Numbered from the stretch's first letter, positions 42,116 to 53,642 are shown. The stretch is DNA of 64,000 bases from an uncultured Collinsella sp. (GCA_902475245.1 CABRYP010000001.1:110598-174597), one strand, 5' to 3'. Numbers and translations: made by a program. The notes: generated from the sequence alone by a model not told the origin.

Positions 42116-43033
42116 CTATGCGTCCGCGTGAACGAGCAGGCAGCGAAGCGTACCGGAGCAACCCTCGTAGGGGCGCTTACCGGCGCCGTAGCCGACGGCC
42201 TCGATGCGGTAGCGGGCCGGCAGGTGCTCGGACGTACGCAGTGCGGCGACTATGGCGGCGCCCGTGGGCGTCACGAGCTCGCCGGCGACCGGTGCGGGCG
42301 TGAGGGCGATATTGCCTGCTTGGCATAGGTTGACGACGGCGGGCACCGGGATGGGCATAAGGCCGTGGGCGCAGTGGATGGTACCGTGACCCTCGGAGAG
42401 CGACTCAACCACAATGTCCTCAATACCCAGGTCATCGAGGCAGATGGCAACAGAGCAGGCGTCGACGATGGAGTCGACGGCGCCCACCTCGTGGAACATG
42501 ACGGTCTCGGGCGTTTTGCCGTGGGCCTTGGCCTCGGCGGCGGCGAGTGCGGTAAAGATGGCGAGGGCGCGACGCTTGGCGCCATCGCTTAGCTGCGAGC
42601 CATCGATAATGGCGGTGACGTCCGCCAATGACCGGTGGTGATGGTGATGGGCGTGATGGTGGCCCTCATGGTCATGACCGTGGGCGTCATTATCATGCTC
42701 GTGGCAGTGATCGTGCTCGACATGGTCGTGATGATGGTGCTCATGCTCATGCTCATGCATATGCTCGACAGCTGCTTCGTTGCCGTAGAGCCAGGCCATA
42801 TCGTGATCATGGTTCTCGAGGCCCTCTGCAAGCTGGACGTCGAAATCGCAGGCGTCGATGCCGTGCTTGTTTACGCGCGTGACAGCGATCGTAAAGCCGT
42901 CGACCGGCAGCGTGGCGAGCTGTTCGCGCAGATGCTCCTCGCTGGCGCCCAGGTCGAGCAGGGCCGCGACGGTCATATCGCCGCTGATGCCCGAGGTTCC
43001 GTCGATGATAAGCGTGTGCTGATGGTTGGACAT
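42116..43033 (-). CDS. larC: LarC nickel-insertion protein, N-terminal part only, with His-rich insertion
   Basis: LarC inserts nickel into the pyridinium-3,5-bisthiocarboxylic acid mononucleotide to finish the LarA cofactor. The start IIDGTSGISGDMTVAALLDLG, the VMFHEVGAVDSIVDAC segment and VGYGAGKRPYEG are diagnostic of the LarC1 portion. A His/Asp/Glu stretch (about residues 90-135) can bind nickel. At 305 residues it stops at TAG after LRCLLVHADA, where full-length LarC (about 400-420 aa) continues into the LarC2 domain; in L. plantarum that domain is reached by a programmed frameshift. Here tetR occupies the following bases in another frame, so no LarC2 is encoded. AAGGAG overlaps the larB stop. 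Confidence 0.88.
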   Translation of the reverse strand: MSNHQHTLIIDGTSGISGDMTVAALLDLGASEEHLREQLATLPVDGFTIAVTRVNKHGIDACDFDVQLAEGLENHDHDMAWLYGNEAAVEHMHEHEHEHHHHDHVEHDHCHEHDNDAHGHDHEGHHHAHHHHHRSLADVTAIIDGSQLSDGAKRRALAIFTALAAAEAKAHGKTPETVMFHEVGAVDSIVDACSVAICLDDLGIEDIVVESLSEGHGTIHCAHGLMPIPVPAVVNLCQAGNIALTPAPVAGELVTPTGAAIVAALRTSEHLPARYRIEAVGYGAGKRPYEGCSGTLRCLLVHADA

Positions 43034-43043
43034 GGGATGCTCC

Positions 43044-43826
43044 TTAGCGGGCGCAGGGCGTGCCGGCGCTCAGATGATTGATAAGACTTGCCTGGTAGGC
43101 GGCACCAAAGCCGTTGTCGATATTGACGACCGAGACGCCGCTGGCGCAGGAGTTGAGCATGGCGAGCAGCGCGGCCACGCCACCAAAGCTCGCGCCGTAG
43201 CCCACGCTGGTGGGAACGGCAATGACCGGACAGCTCACCAGACCGCCGATAACGCTCGCCAGGGCGCCTTCCATGCCGGCGATGGCGATGACCACCTGTG
43301 CCTGGGCAAGTTCCTCGGCATGCGCGAGCAGACGGTGCAGGCCGGCGACGCCTACGTCGTAGAGGCGGTCGACCTCGTTGCCATAGAACTCGGCCGTCAA
43401 CGCGGCTTCTTCGGCGACGGGTAAGTCGCTCGTGCCGGCGCAGGCGACGACGATGCGTCCGTTGCCGGTGGGGGAGGGCTTGCCGCCCACGAGGGCGAGC
43501 TGCGCGTCCGGGACATATCCCAGGTCGATGCCGTTGTCGAGGAGCTCCGAGGTGCGGGCTGCTTTTTCGCTGTCCAGGCGTGTGACCAGGATGCGCTCCT
43601 GGCCGGCATCGCGCAGTGCTTCGATAATGGCGGCAACCTGCTCGGCGGTTTTACCGGCGCCGTAGACAACCTCGCCGACTCCCTGGCGCACCCCGCGCGA
43701 AAGATCGAGCTGCGCAAAACCCAGATCGGCGGTTGGCGCCGTCTGGATGCGCGTAAGCGCGTCGGCAGGGGCGACTGATCCGCCGGCAACATCGCTCAGC
43801 AGCTGCTCAAGATCTCGCTTATCCAT
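43044..43826 (-). CDS. larB: LarB, pyridinium-3,5-biscarboxylic acid mononucleotide synthase
   Basis: LarB carboxylates nicotinic acid adenine dinucleotide and releases AMP, the first step of nickel-pincer cofactor synthesis. The C-terminal half has the PurE-like fold with IVVACAGTSDLPVAEEAALTAE, VVIAIAGMEGALASVIGGL and VPTSVGYGASFGG. At 260 residues it is normal. AAGGGAAC precedes the ATG (MDKRDLEQLL); the frame is open 11 codons upstream. It is the first gene of the minus-strand larB-larC-tetR operon, behind an inverted repeat at 43873-43902. larE, the sulfur-transfer step, is not in the window. Confidence 0.92.
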   Translation of the reverse strand: MDKRDLEQLLSDVAGGSVAPADALTRIQTAPTADLGFAQLDLSRGVRQGVGEVVYGAGKTAEQVAAIIEALRDAGQERILVTRLDSEKAARTSELLDNGIDLGYVPDAQLALVGGKPSPTGNGRIVVACAGTSDLPVAEEAALTAEFYGNEVDRLYDVGVAGLHRLLAHAEELAQAQVVIAIAGMEGALASVIGGLVSCPVIAVPTSVGYGASFGGVAALLAMLNSCASGVSVVNIDNGFGAAYQASLINHLSAGTPCAR

Positions 43827-43872
43827 ATATGTTCCCTTCGACGGCGCAAAGTCTAGCACTCAAAAGGTATTT

Positions 43873-43902
43873 TTCCGAACACTAAGACAAAATTGTTCGG
43901 AA
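43873..43902 (-). promoter_or_regulatory. Inverted repeat upstream of larB (putative operator)
   Basis: TTCCGAACA and TGTTCGGAA arms (9 bp, perfect) are separated by 12 bp. The site lies about 47 bp before the larB ATG; a possible -10 (TAGACT) sits between. It is a candidate binding site for the operon's TetR protein or a Crp/Fnr-type lactate regulator. Confidence 0.65.
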
Positions 43903-43940
43903 ACTATAGGACAGACTGATTCAATTGTTAGACGGATTGA

Positions 43941-44576
43941 CTAGTCGCGCAGGATGATGTCCATGGCGAGCATCAGATTGCGCTCGTCGATGGCAAACGG
44001 GGCGGCCTCGCGCGTCTTGGGCTTGGCGCAAAACGCGATGCCCGTGCCCGCGGCCTGAATCATGGGGATGTCGTTGGCGCCGTCGCCGATCGCGACGGTG
44101 TGGGCCATGTCGACACCGCACTCAACCGCCCAATCCAGCAGCTGGATGAGCTTGGACTCCTTGGTCACGATGTCTGCCGCCAGCTTACCGGTGAGCTTGC
44201 CGTCCACGACCTCCAGGCGGTTAGCGAGGCAAAAGTCGATGCCCGCGGCGGCCACGATCTTGTCGGCGACCTCGTGAAAGCCGCCGCTTACCACGCCGAC
44301 CTTCCAGCCCTTGCTGTGTGCCGAGCGCACAAGCTCCAGCGCGCCGTGGGTAAACGTCACGCGCTCAAAGGTGCGCTCGAATACGCTCTCATCCAAGCCG
44401 GCAAGCAGCCCCACGCGTTCCTCGAGCGCCTGCTTAAAGTCGAGCTCGCCGCGCATGGCGCGCTCGGTGATCTGCGCTACCTGCTCGCCCACGCCGGCCT
44501 CCTCGCCCAACAGGTCGATGACCTCCTGGTTGATGAGCGTGGAGTCGATATCCATAACGATGAGGCGTGCAGTCAT
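43941..44576 (-). CDS. serB: Phosphoserine phosphatase SerB
   Basis: A HAD-family phosphatase that releases serine from phosphoserine, the last step of serine synthesis; 211 residues, single-domain form without the N-terminal ACT domain of E. coli SerB. Motif I is VMDIDSTLINQEVID (Asp9 nucleophile, Asp11), motif II lies in VGVVSGGFHEVADK, and motif IV is AIGDGANDIPMI. The ATG was chosen because MTARLIVMDIDSTL is the standard start and GGAAAGGC lies upstream. It is divergent from aspS and transcribed toward the lar operon. Confidence 0.93.
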   Translation of the reverse strand: MTARLIVMDIDSTLINQEVIDLLGEEAGVGEQVAQITERAMRGELDFKQALEERVGLLAGLDESVFERTFERVTFTHGALELVRSAHSKGWKVGVVSGGFHEVADKIVAAAGIDFCLANRLEVVDGKLTGKLAADIVTKESKLIQLLDWAVECGVDMAHTVAIGDGANDIPMIQAAGTGIAFCAKPKTREAAPFAIDERNLMLAMDIILRD

Positions 44577-44832
44577 GGCGGGCCTTTCCGAGTGCGGTTG
44601 TATTGGAGCACATTGTCGCACGCCGCGCGCCTGAGCGACGGCCACGGCGCATCAATTGTTTCGTCTCCGTCAAGTCTTTGGGCAGGAGCTACTTTTTCGC
44701 GGCACATCGACACAGGTGCGATAAGATAGAACGCCATGTCCGGCTGCGCGGTTTACGCAGGCCGGGCGAATCTGTACGACGCCGCCCGGAACGACACGGG
44801 GCGGCACAGATCCATAAAGGAGGATCACTGGT

Positions 44833-46620
44833 ATGAGCCAGACCCGTCCCATCGATGAGCATTCCATGCACACCCGCACCTGCGGCGAGCTTCGCTTCGA
44901 GAACGTGGGCGAAGAGGTCACCCTCACCGGTTGGGTGAGCCGTCGCCGCGACCACGGCGGCCTTATCTTCTGCGACCTTCGTGACCGCGAGGGCATCACG
45001 CAGCTCACCTTCGACCCCGAGCACTCCGACGGCGACGCCTTTAAGATCGCCGAGACCATGCGTCCCGAGTGGCCCATCAAGATTCACGGCGTCGTGCGCG
45101 CCCGTGGCGAGGAGACCACCAACACCAAGCTCGCGACCGGCGAGATCGAGGTCCTGACCGACCACGCCGAGGTGCTCAACACGTCCGTCACCCCGCCGTT
45201 CCAGATCGAGGACGGCATCGAGACCAGCGAGGACACCCGCCTGCGCTATCGCTATCTGGACCTCCGCCGTCCCGAGATGATGGCCAACCTCAAGCTGCGC
45301 TCCGACTTCACCTTTGCCATTCGCGAGGCGCTGCACAACCGTGAGTTCATGGAGGTCGAGACGCCCTCCCTGTTTAAGTCCACGCCCGAGGGAGCCCGTG
45401 ACTTCATCGTCCCCAGCCGTATTCAGCCGGGTAACTTCTACGCCCTGCCGCAGTCCCCGCAGCTTCTGAAGCAGCTGCTCATGGTCGGTGGCGTCGAGCG
45501 CTACTACCAGGTTGCCAAGTGCTTCCGCGACGAGGACCTGCGTGCCGACCGTCAGCCCGAGTTCACCCAGGTCGATATCGAGATGTCCTTCGTGGACCAG
45601 AACGACGTCATGAGCGCGCTCGAGGAGGTCCTGGCCGACGCCTTCGGCCGCATGGGTGTCGAGATGCCCACGCCGCTGCGCCGCATGGACTACTGGGAGG
45701 CCATGGACACCTATGGCTCCGACAAGCCCGATACCCGCTATGGCATGCACCTGGTCGACCTGACCGACATCTTTGCCAACTCCAAGTTCAAGGTCTTTGC
45801 GACTGCCGCAAACGAGGAGGGCTCTGTCGTCAAGGCCATCAACGCCAAGGGCGCCGGTGCCTGGGCACGTGCCAAGATCGACAAGCTCGCCGGCGTGGCC
45901 TCCACGTTTGGCGCCAAGGGCCTGGCCTGGATCGCCTTCCGTGAGGACGGCTCCATCAACAGCCCCATCGTCAAGTTCTTCTCGGACGAGGAGATGGCGG
46001 CTCTGCGCGAGCGCATGGACGTCGAGCCCGGCGACCTTGTGATGTTCGCCGCCGGCCCGCGTCTGCTCTCTGACGAGATCCTGGGCGGTATGCGTTCCCA
46101 CATGGCCAACGCCCTCGAGATCAAGCGCGAGGGCCACGACTTCCTGTGGGTCGTCAACTTCCCGCTGTTCCACTGGGATGAGGACCGCAAGGCCTACGCT
46201 GCCGAGCATCAGCCCTTCACGCTGCCGACCGAGACCGACATCGCCAAGATCGAGGCCGACCCGCTGGCGGCCGGTTCTTGCACCTACGACTTTGTCATGG
46301 ACGGCTTTGAGGCCGGCGGCGGCGGCATGCGTATCCACAACGCCGAGATGCAGATGTCCATGCTCAAGCTTCTGGGCTTTACCGAGGAGCGTGCCGAGTC
46401 GCAGTTTGGCTTCCTCATGGAGGCTCTCAAGTTTGGTGCGCCCCCGATGGGCGGCTTCGCCCTGGGCCTGGACCGCGTGTGCATGCTGCTCACCGGCTCC
46501 GACTCCATCCGCGACGTCATGGCGTTCCCCAAGACGGCCAGTGGCTCCGACCTCATGTCGGGCGCCCCGAGTGCCGTTTCTGGCGCCCAGCTCAAGGACG
46601 TCAGCCTGCGCCTGATGTAG
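44833..46620 (+). CDS. aspS: Aspartyl-tRNA synthetase
   Basis: Bacterial-type class IIb synthetase, 595 residues. The N-terminal OB-fold (VTLTGWVSRRRDHGGLIFCDLRD) binds the anticodon. Motif 1 is around FMEVETPSLFKSTPEGARDF, motif 2 in YQVAKCFRDEDLRADRQPEFTQ, the GAD insertion domain lies at about 290-410, and motif 3 is GGFALGLDRVCMLL. A perfect AAAGGAGG precedes the ATG. Whether it charges only tRNA-Asp or also tRNA-Asn cannot be decided here. Confidence 0.97.
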   Translation: MSQTRPIDEHSMHTRTCGELRFENVGEEVTLTGWVSRRRDHGGLIFCDLRDREGITQLTFDPEHSDGDAFKIAETMRPEWPIKIHGVVRARGEETTNTKLATGEIEVLTDHAEVLNTSVTPPFQIEDGIETSEDTRLRYRYLDLRRPEMMANLKLRSDFTFAIREALHNREFMEVETPSLFKSTPEGARDFIVPSRIQPGNFYALPQSPQLLKQLLMVGGVERYYQVAKCFRDEDLRADRQPEFTQVDIEMSFVDQNDVMSALEEVLADAFGRMGVEMPTPLRRMDYWEAMDTYGSDKPDTRYGMHLVDLTDIFANSKFKVFATAANEEGSVVKAINAKGAGAWARAKIDKLAGVASTFGAKGLAWIAFREDGSINSPIVKFFSDEEMAALRERMDVEPGDLVMFAAGPRLLSDEILGGMRSHMANALEIKREGHDFLWVVNFPLFHWDEDRKAYAAEHQPFTLPTETDIAKIEADPLAAGSCTYDFVMDGFEAGGGGMRIHNAEMQMSMLKLLGFTEERAESQFGFLMEALKFGAPPMGGFALGLDRVCMLLTGSDSIRDVMAFPKTASGSDLMSGAPSAVSGAQLKDVSLRLM

Positions 46621-46646
46621 GGAAGCGGCTACCTATTGCCTGTAAC

Positions 46647-46680
46647 GAGGGAAGGACGTGTGCCTTCCCTCGTTTTTTAT
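46647..46680 (+). terminator. aspS terminator
   Basis: ACGAGGGAAGG/CCTTCCCTCGT stem with a short loop and six T. Confidence 0.9.
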
Positions 46681-46719
46681 GCGCCGAGGTTGTGATGGCA
46701 TGGGGTGACCAGGCGTCGC

Positions 46720-46919
46720 GGAAACTGCGACCCGGAATTTGCGTCCAAAACGGGTCGCAGTTTCCCAAACAGGGCCCCTTGGGAAAGCGCGACCCAGAAT
46801 TCGGCAAAATAATGGGGCACAGTTTCCGGTTGAGCTGTCTAACGGAAACTGTGCCCCAGAATGAGCGCTCAAAACGGGGCAGGCTTTCCGCAACAACTGT
46901 CTGGCAGAAAGCCTGCCCC
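46720..46919. repeat. Three hairpins with variable arms and conserved spacers
   Basis: Hairpin 1 (46720-46765) pairs GGAAACTGCGACCCG with its complement; hairpin 2 (46813-46858) pairs TGGGGCACAGTTTCCG; hairpin 3 (46876-46919) pairs GGGGCAGGCTTTC. Between complementary blocks, two short spacers recur: a GAATTTGCGTCCAAAA type (also GAATTCGGCAAAATAA, GAATGAGCGCTCAAAA), and a loop with CTGTCT (GTTGAGCTGTCTAA, AACAACTGTCTGGC). The array fills the gap between the aspS terminator and the lacI-type gene; no ORF is credible. Confidence 0.8.
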
Positions 46920-46925
46920 AGTTTC

Positions 46926-47942
46926 TTATAGCGAGTCTCTCTGGATCAGCTGCATGTGCATCACGGAGGTGGTGGGCTCGGCACCCTTGATCATGTCGAG
47001 CGCAATGTTGGCGGCCATGTGGCCTTCTTCGCGCAGGGGCTGGCGGACGGTCGTGAGCGCGGGGACGCAGCGCGCCGCAATCTCGTGATCGTCGAAGCCG
47101 ACGACAGAAACGTCCGCCGGAACGGATAGGCCTGCCTCGTTGAGTGCGGTGATGACGCCAGCCGCGATACGGTCCGATCCGCAAAGCACGCCATCGAAAG
47201 CAATCTCGCGCGCGAGGATCTGGTGCATGGCCTGATAGCCGTCTCCGCTGTTCCAGCCGGTATAGATAACGTTTGCGTCTGGGAGGTCTTCGCCCAAGAC
47301 GGCGCGGTAGCCGCGCAGGCGGTCGACAACAGCGGGGTTGTCTTGCGGTCCCAACACGGCGACGATATCTTTGCGCCCGCGTTCCTTCATGGCGAGTGCC
47401 GCAAAGTGTCCGCCCTCTTCGTCGTCAGAGTAGACCGTCGAGAACACATCGCGATAGGGGTGGCCCTCGAGCTGGCCGCACAACACGGTGGGTACGCCCA
47501 GCTCGCGCAGCACCTCGAGCAGCTCGCTGCCCTTGTAGGGGGAGACGTCGATCACGGCGTCGAACGAGCGGCGCTCAAAGTGCTCGCGTGCACGGTTGCG
47601 CTCATGCGTAGAAGACGCCTGCAAGATAACGGGCAGATAGGACGACTCCGACAGTTCCTCGGTAATGCCGCTCAAAAACTCGCTATAGGTGGGGTCGCTG
47701 AAGAGTTCACTCAGGGGCTCGGTCACGAGCACGGCGATGATTTCCGTGCGCCCGACAGCGAGCGCTCGGCCACGAGCGTTGGGGACAAAATTGACTTCCT
47801 TGGCCGCCGCGCGGACGCGCTTTTTGGTTTCCTCGCTAATGCGGGGCGAATCGTTGAGAGCGCGCGATGCCGTGGAGCGCGACACGCCGGCAGCTGCGGC
47901 AACCTCGGCAAGCGTAGGTGCGGTGCGAACTGGTTGGGTCAT
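46926..47942 (-). CDS. LacI family regulator, probable repressor of the ebg genes
   Basis: A 338-residue LacI/GalR regulator. The N-terminal HTH is PTLAEVAAAAGVSRSTASRALND, with the hinge helix region RGRALAVGRT. The periplasmic-binding-protein-like core includes IIAVLVTEPLSELFSDP, FDAVIDVSPYKGSELLEVL and VVGFDDHEIAARCVPALTTVRQPL. It is divergent from ebgA, and a LacI-type palindrome at 48182-48201 lies in the shared intergenic region, so repression of the beta-galactosidase operon is the likely role. The frame begins MTQPVRTAPT after CAGGAGACGCC. Confidence 0.9.
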   Translation of the reverse strand: MTQPVRTAPTLAEVAAAAGVSRSTASRALNDSPRISEETKKRVRAAAKEVNFVPNARGRALAVGRTEIIAVLVTEPLSELFSDPTYSEFLSGITEELSESSYLPVILQASSTHERNRAREHFERRSFDAVIDVSPYKGSELLEVLRELGVPTVLCGQLEGHPYRDVFSTVYSDDEEGGHFAALAMKERGRKDIVAVLGPQDNPAVVDRLRGYRAVLGEDLPDANVIYTGWNSGDGYQAMHQILAREIAFDGVLCGSDRIAAGVITALNEAGLSVPADVSVVGFDDHEIAARCVPALTTVRQPLREEGHMAANIALDMIKGAEPTTSVMHMQLIQRDSL

Positions 47943-48181
47943 GGCGTCTCCTGGAGAATGCGGTCGATGTTGTCGCTGATACGGGCTGGTGCGGATACAG
48001 CTTACTATAGTGCGCCTGAACAGCGTTCATGATATCCGGTGACCGGTGTCGTTTTGCAACCAAGCCGCAATCGAATACGTCTCGTATGGGTGAGATATCA
48101 GCGGGCGTGGCGGTTGCCTACGAGCTTAAGAACGATGTCTTGCGCTGAGTTTCGATACTCAGGGTGACATAAGTGTCGCGG

Positions 48182-48201
48182 TTGTACAACCGGTTGCACA
48201 A
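48182..48201 (+). promoter_or_regulatory. LacI-type operator upstream of ebgA
   Basis: TTGTACAACCGGTTGCACAA is a palindrome with one mismatch and the central CCGG typical of LacI/GalR operators. It ends 30 bp before the ebgA ATG. Confidence 0.75.
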
Positions 48202-48231
48202 GAATCACTACGATGACGAAGGAGCATCACC

Positions 48232-51240
<3,009 letters not shown>

Positions 51241-51243
51241 GCC

Positions 51244-51699
51244 ATGCATGTCTTTAACTCGCGCGCCGATTTCGACGCTCAGATGAAGTCCGTCAAGAAG
51301 TGGATGCGCACCGGCCAGGCGCTCGATGGTGTTGCCGACCTACAGCACGACGTGGCTTACTCCATCGGCGACTCGTTGGTTTACTGGTGGGTCTATGCCC
51401 GCGAGGCCGCAACCGCCGATCTGGTCGGTCACCGTCGCTACCATGCCGTGCTCGCTCCGCTCGACGGCGACCTGACCGTCGAGGTTGCCCCCAAGGCAGA
51501 CCTCACCTGCACCCGCGCTTACAGCGATATCGATGATCGCGAGCGCTTTGAGGGGGCGGGGGAGACCGTGACGATTCCCGCCGGCGGCGTTGCCGTCGTC
51601 GAGATCGACGAGGCTTACCGTGTTATCGCCGAGGCTTCGGATCCCCGCGTCGTGGTACTGCACGTGACGGTCGAAGGTTATTCCTTCCCCAACAAGTAG
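51244..51699 (+). CDS. ebgC: EbgC-like beta-galactosidase subunit (YhcH/YjgK/YiaL family)
   Basis: A 151-residue cupin-type protein of the YhcH/YjgK/YiaL (DUF386) family. EbgC is the small subunit needed for full activity of Ebg beta-galactosidase in E. coli (149 aa there). Visible features are a DLQHDVAYS start of the core, a central RRYHAVLAPLDGDLTVEVAPK strand region and VVLHVTVEGYSFPNK at the end. It begins 3 bases after the ebgA stop, with AAGGAGG inside the upstream gene, so stoichiometric expression is expected. Confidence 0.88.
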   Translation: MHVFNSRADFDAQMKSVKKWMRTGQALDGVADLQHDVAYSIGDSLVYWWVYAREAATADLVGHRRYHAVLAPLDGDLTVEVAPKADLTCTRAYSDIDDRERFEGAGETVTIPAGGVAVVEIDEAYRVIAEASDPRVVVLHVTVEGYSFPNK

Positions 51700-51852
51700 T
51701 ATTCGTCCGCCTGGACGTTTGCTTCGCGCCGTTAAGGGGGATGGCTTTGTTGACTCCCTTTTCCCCATTCCCCTTAGCAGGTGCGCCGTCCGCGATTGCA
51801 CTTGCAGCTCGGACGGTTTTAGATGACATTTAATAGATGATTGGGAGGGCTT

Positions 51853-53316
51853 ATGAGCTCTGAAAAACGAGGAACGATCGGTTCGTTCGCTCTGCTGGGC
51901 ATGACGGTCGCCGCCGTGTTCGGTATCAAGAACATCATCAACAACAACGCGGCCATCGGCTTGGCAGCAGCGCCGTCGTTCTTTTTCGCCACGCTTTTGT
52001 ACTTTGTCCCCTATACCCTGGTTACCGCCGAGTTCGTCGGCCTCAACAAGGACTCCGAGTCTGGCGTGTACGCATGGGTTAAGACCTCGATGGGTGGTCG
52101 CTGGGCGTTCCTGACGGCATTTAGCTACTGGTTCGTTAACCTGTTCTTCTTTGCGTCCGTCCTGCCCAACGTCATCATCTACGCGAGCTACGTGTTCTTT
52201 GGTGCCAATGCCGAGCTTTCGCAGCTGTGGATCACCATTATCGAGATCGTCGTCTTTGCTATCGCCACGTGGGTTTCGACCAAGGGCGCTAAGTGGATCG
52301 GCTCCATTTCCTCCTTCGGCTCGACCGCGGCTCTCGGCCTGACTGCCGTGTTCATCTTGCTGTCCCTGGCTGCTGCCTTTGGCGGCGTCGAGTTCGCTAC
52401 GGCTCCTACCCCCGCTAACATGGCTCCCGACATGAGTAACTTCGCAACTATGTGGGGCTTCTTCGGTACGCTTGCCTGGATCATCCAGGGCGTTGGCGGC
52501 GCTGAGTCTGTCGGCGTGTTCCTTAACGACCTTAAGGGCGGCGTCAAGGCCTTCGTGCGCACCGTCGTTATCGCCGGCCTGACCATCGGCCTTCTGTACG
52601 CAGGCGCTTCGCTGCTGGTCAACCTGTTCATTCCCGAGGGCGGCGTTGCCATCTCCACCGGTATCTTCGACGTATTCGGCGCTGTCTTTGCCCACTTTGG
52701 CATTCCCATGGAAGTGTCCACGCGCGTCATTGGCCTGATCCTTCTCGCTGCCACGCTGGGCTCCCTCATGATGTGGACCTCTGCTCCCATCAAGGTCTTC
52801 TTCACCGAGATCCCCAAGGGCGTCTTTGGTAGCAAGATCGTCGAGCTCAACGAGCACGGCATTCCCGCCCGCGCCGCTTGGCTGCAGTTCGCCATCGTCG
52901 TCCCCATCCTGATCATCCCGGCCTTGGGCTCTGGTAACCTCGACGACCTGCTCATGATCGTCACCAACATGACGGCTGCCACTGCTCTGCTCCCGCCGCT
53001 GCTGATCCTGCTTGCCTACTTTATGCTGCGCAAGAACTTCGACGCCGCTCCCCGTGACTTTCGCATGGGCTCGCGCAGCTTTGGTCTGGTCGTTGCCGCA
53101 TTCCTGCTCGTGGTCTTCTGCTTTGTGCTTGTCTGCGGCACCATCCCGCTCGATCAGCCGCTGTGGCTGACGCTGGTCTACAACGTTGGCGGTGTGGTTG
53201 TCTTCCTGGGCCTTGCCGTGATGTGGTACAACCGCTATATCAACCGCCTGCGCGAGACCGATCCCGAGGCCGCCGAGAGCGAGCTGCGCCCCTCCGTCCT
53301 CGACATGATGGAGTAG
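51853..53316 (+). CDS. APC superfamily amino acid permease
   Basis: A 487-residue transporter with 12 predicted helices. It begins GTIGSFALLGMTVAAVFGIKNII, in the position of the APC helix 1 G-x-G region. PYTLVTAEFVGLNKDSESGVYAWVKTSMG covers helix 2-3, and the GVGGAESVGVFLNDLKGG stretch is typical of glutamate/GABA-antiporter-like permeases (GadC group). The substrate is unproven. GGGAGGG precedes the ATG. It lies downstream of ebgC after 153 bases, probably as a separate unit; no sugar permease gene is present next to ebgA. Confidence 0.87.
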   Translation: MSSEKRGTIGSFALLGMTVAAVFGIKNIINNNAAIGLAAAPSFFFATLLYFVPYTLVTAEFVGLNKDSESGVYAWVKTSMGGRWAFLTAFSYWFVNLFFFASVLPNVIIYASYVFFGANAELSQLWITIIEIVVFAIATWVSTKGAKWIGSISSFGSTAALGLTAVFILLSLAAAFGGVEFATAPTPANMAPDMSNFATMWGFFGTLAWIIQGVGGAESVGVFLNDLKGGVKAFVRTVVIAGLTIGLLYAGASLLVNLFIPEGGVAISTGIFDVFGAVFAHFGIPMEVSTRVIGLILLAATLGSLMMWTSAPIKVFFTEIPKGVFGSKIVELNEHGIPARAAWLQFAIVVPILIIPALGSGNLDDLLMIVTNMTAATALLPPLLILLAYFMLRKNFDAAPRDFRMGSRSFGLVVAAFLLVVFCFVLVCGTIPLDQPLWLTLVYNVGGVVVFLGLAVMWYNRYINRLRETDPEAAESELRPSVLDMME

Positions 53317-53360
53317 CGGCTAGGATTAATCTACGGCTGTGGAATAAATCGATTCCCTTT

Positions 53361-53396
53361 CCTAAGGAGGGGCCTTACGAGGCCCCTCCTTTTGTG
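53361..53396 (+). terminator. Terminator after the APC permease gene
   Basis: AAGGAGGGGCC/GGCCCCTCCTT perfect stem, TTACGA loop, TTGTGTTTT tail. Confidence 0.9.
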
Positions 53397-53415
53397 TTTT
53401 GGGGCATGGTTTTGG

Positions 53416-53642
53416 ACCCCGTGGTCAAAAAATGCCAAATATGAGTACTGTTGCAAAAGAGGTGTCATATTTTCCGGCCTGTTCTGAGCAAAAACGGGCT
53501 CAAATCAATTTATATAACCCCCTTTAAAGGGCGTTTGACGGCTTTCAACCTCTTCGAATCGCTCAAAGGAGGCAATTTGCTCTCGATTTTGCTGCTACTA
53601 AATTGGTGACATTACTCATATTTGCCACTTTTTGCCCACGAG
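53416..53642. repeat. MITE-like element, copy B (215-bp core with terminal inverted repeats)
   Basis: Same terminal repeats as copy A (GGTCAAAAAATGCC with CAAATATGAGTACTG on the left; TTACTCATATTTG and ACTTTTTGCCC on the right). The core runs 53423-53637, again exactly 215 bp. The last ~55 bp align base for base with copy A without gaps (shared GCTG-TACTAAA-TGGT-ACA), while the middle has diverged. No ORF. The interior is AT-rich, unlike its surroundings. Confidence 0.75.

Noticed and set aside
42635..43081. Plus-strand frame rich in Val and Met across the LarC His-rich region
   Set aside because: It is the complement of the His/Asp/Glu codons of larC, giving an artificial hydrophobic protein.
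44577..44832. T-box or other riboswitch upstream of aspS (also examined before hisS and serS)
   Set aside because: No AGGGTGGNACCGCG-type antiterminator motif or specifier stem was found.
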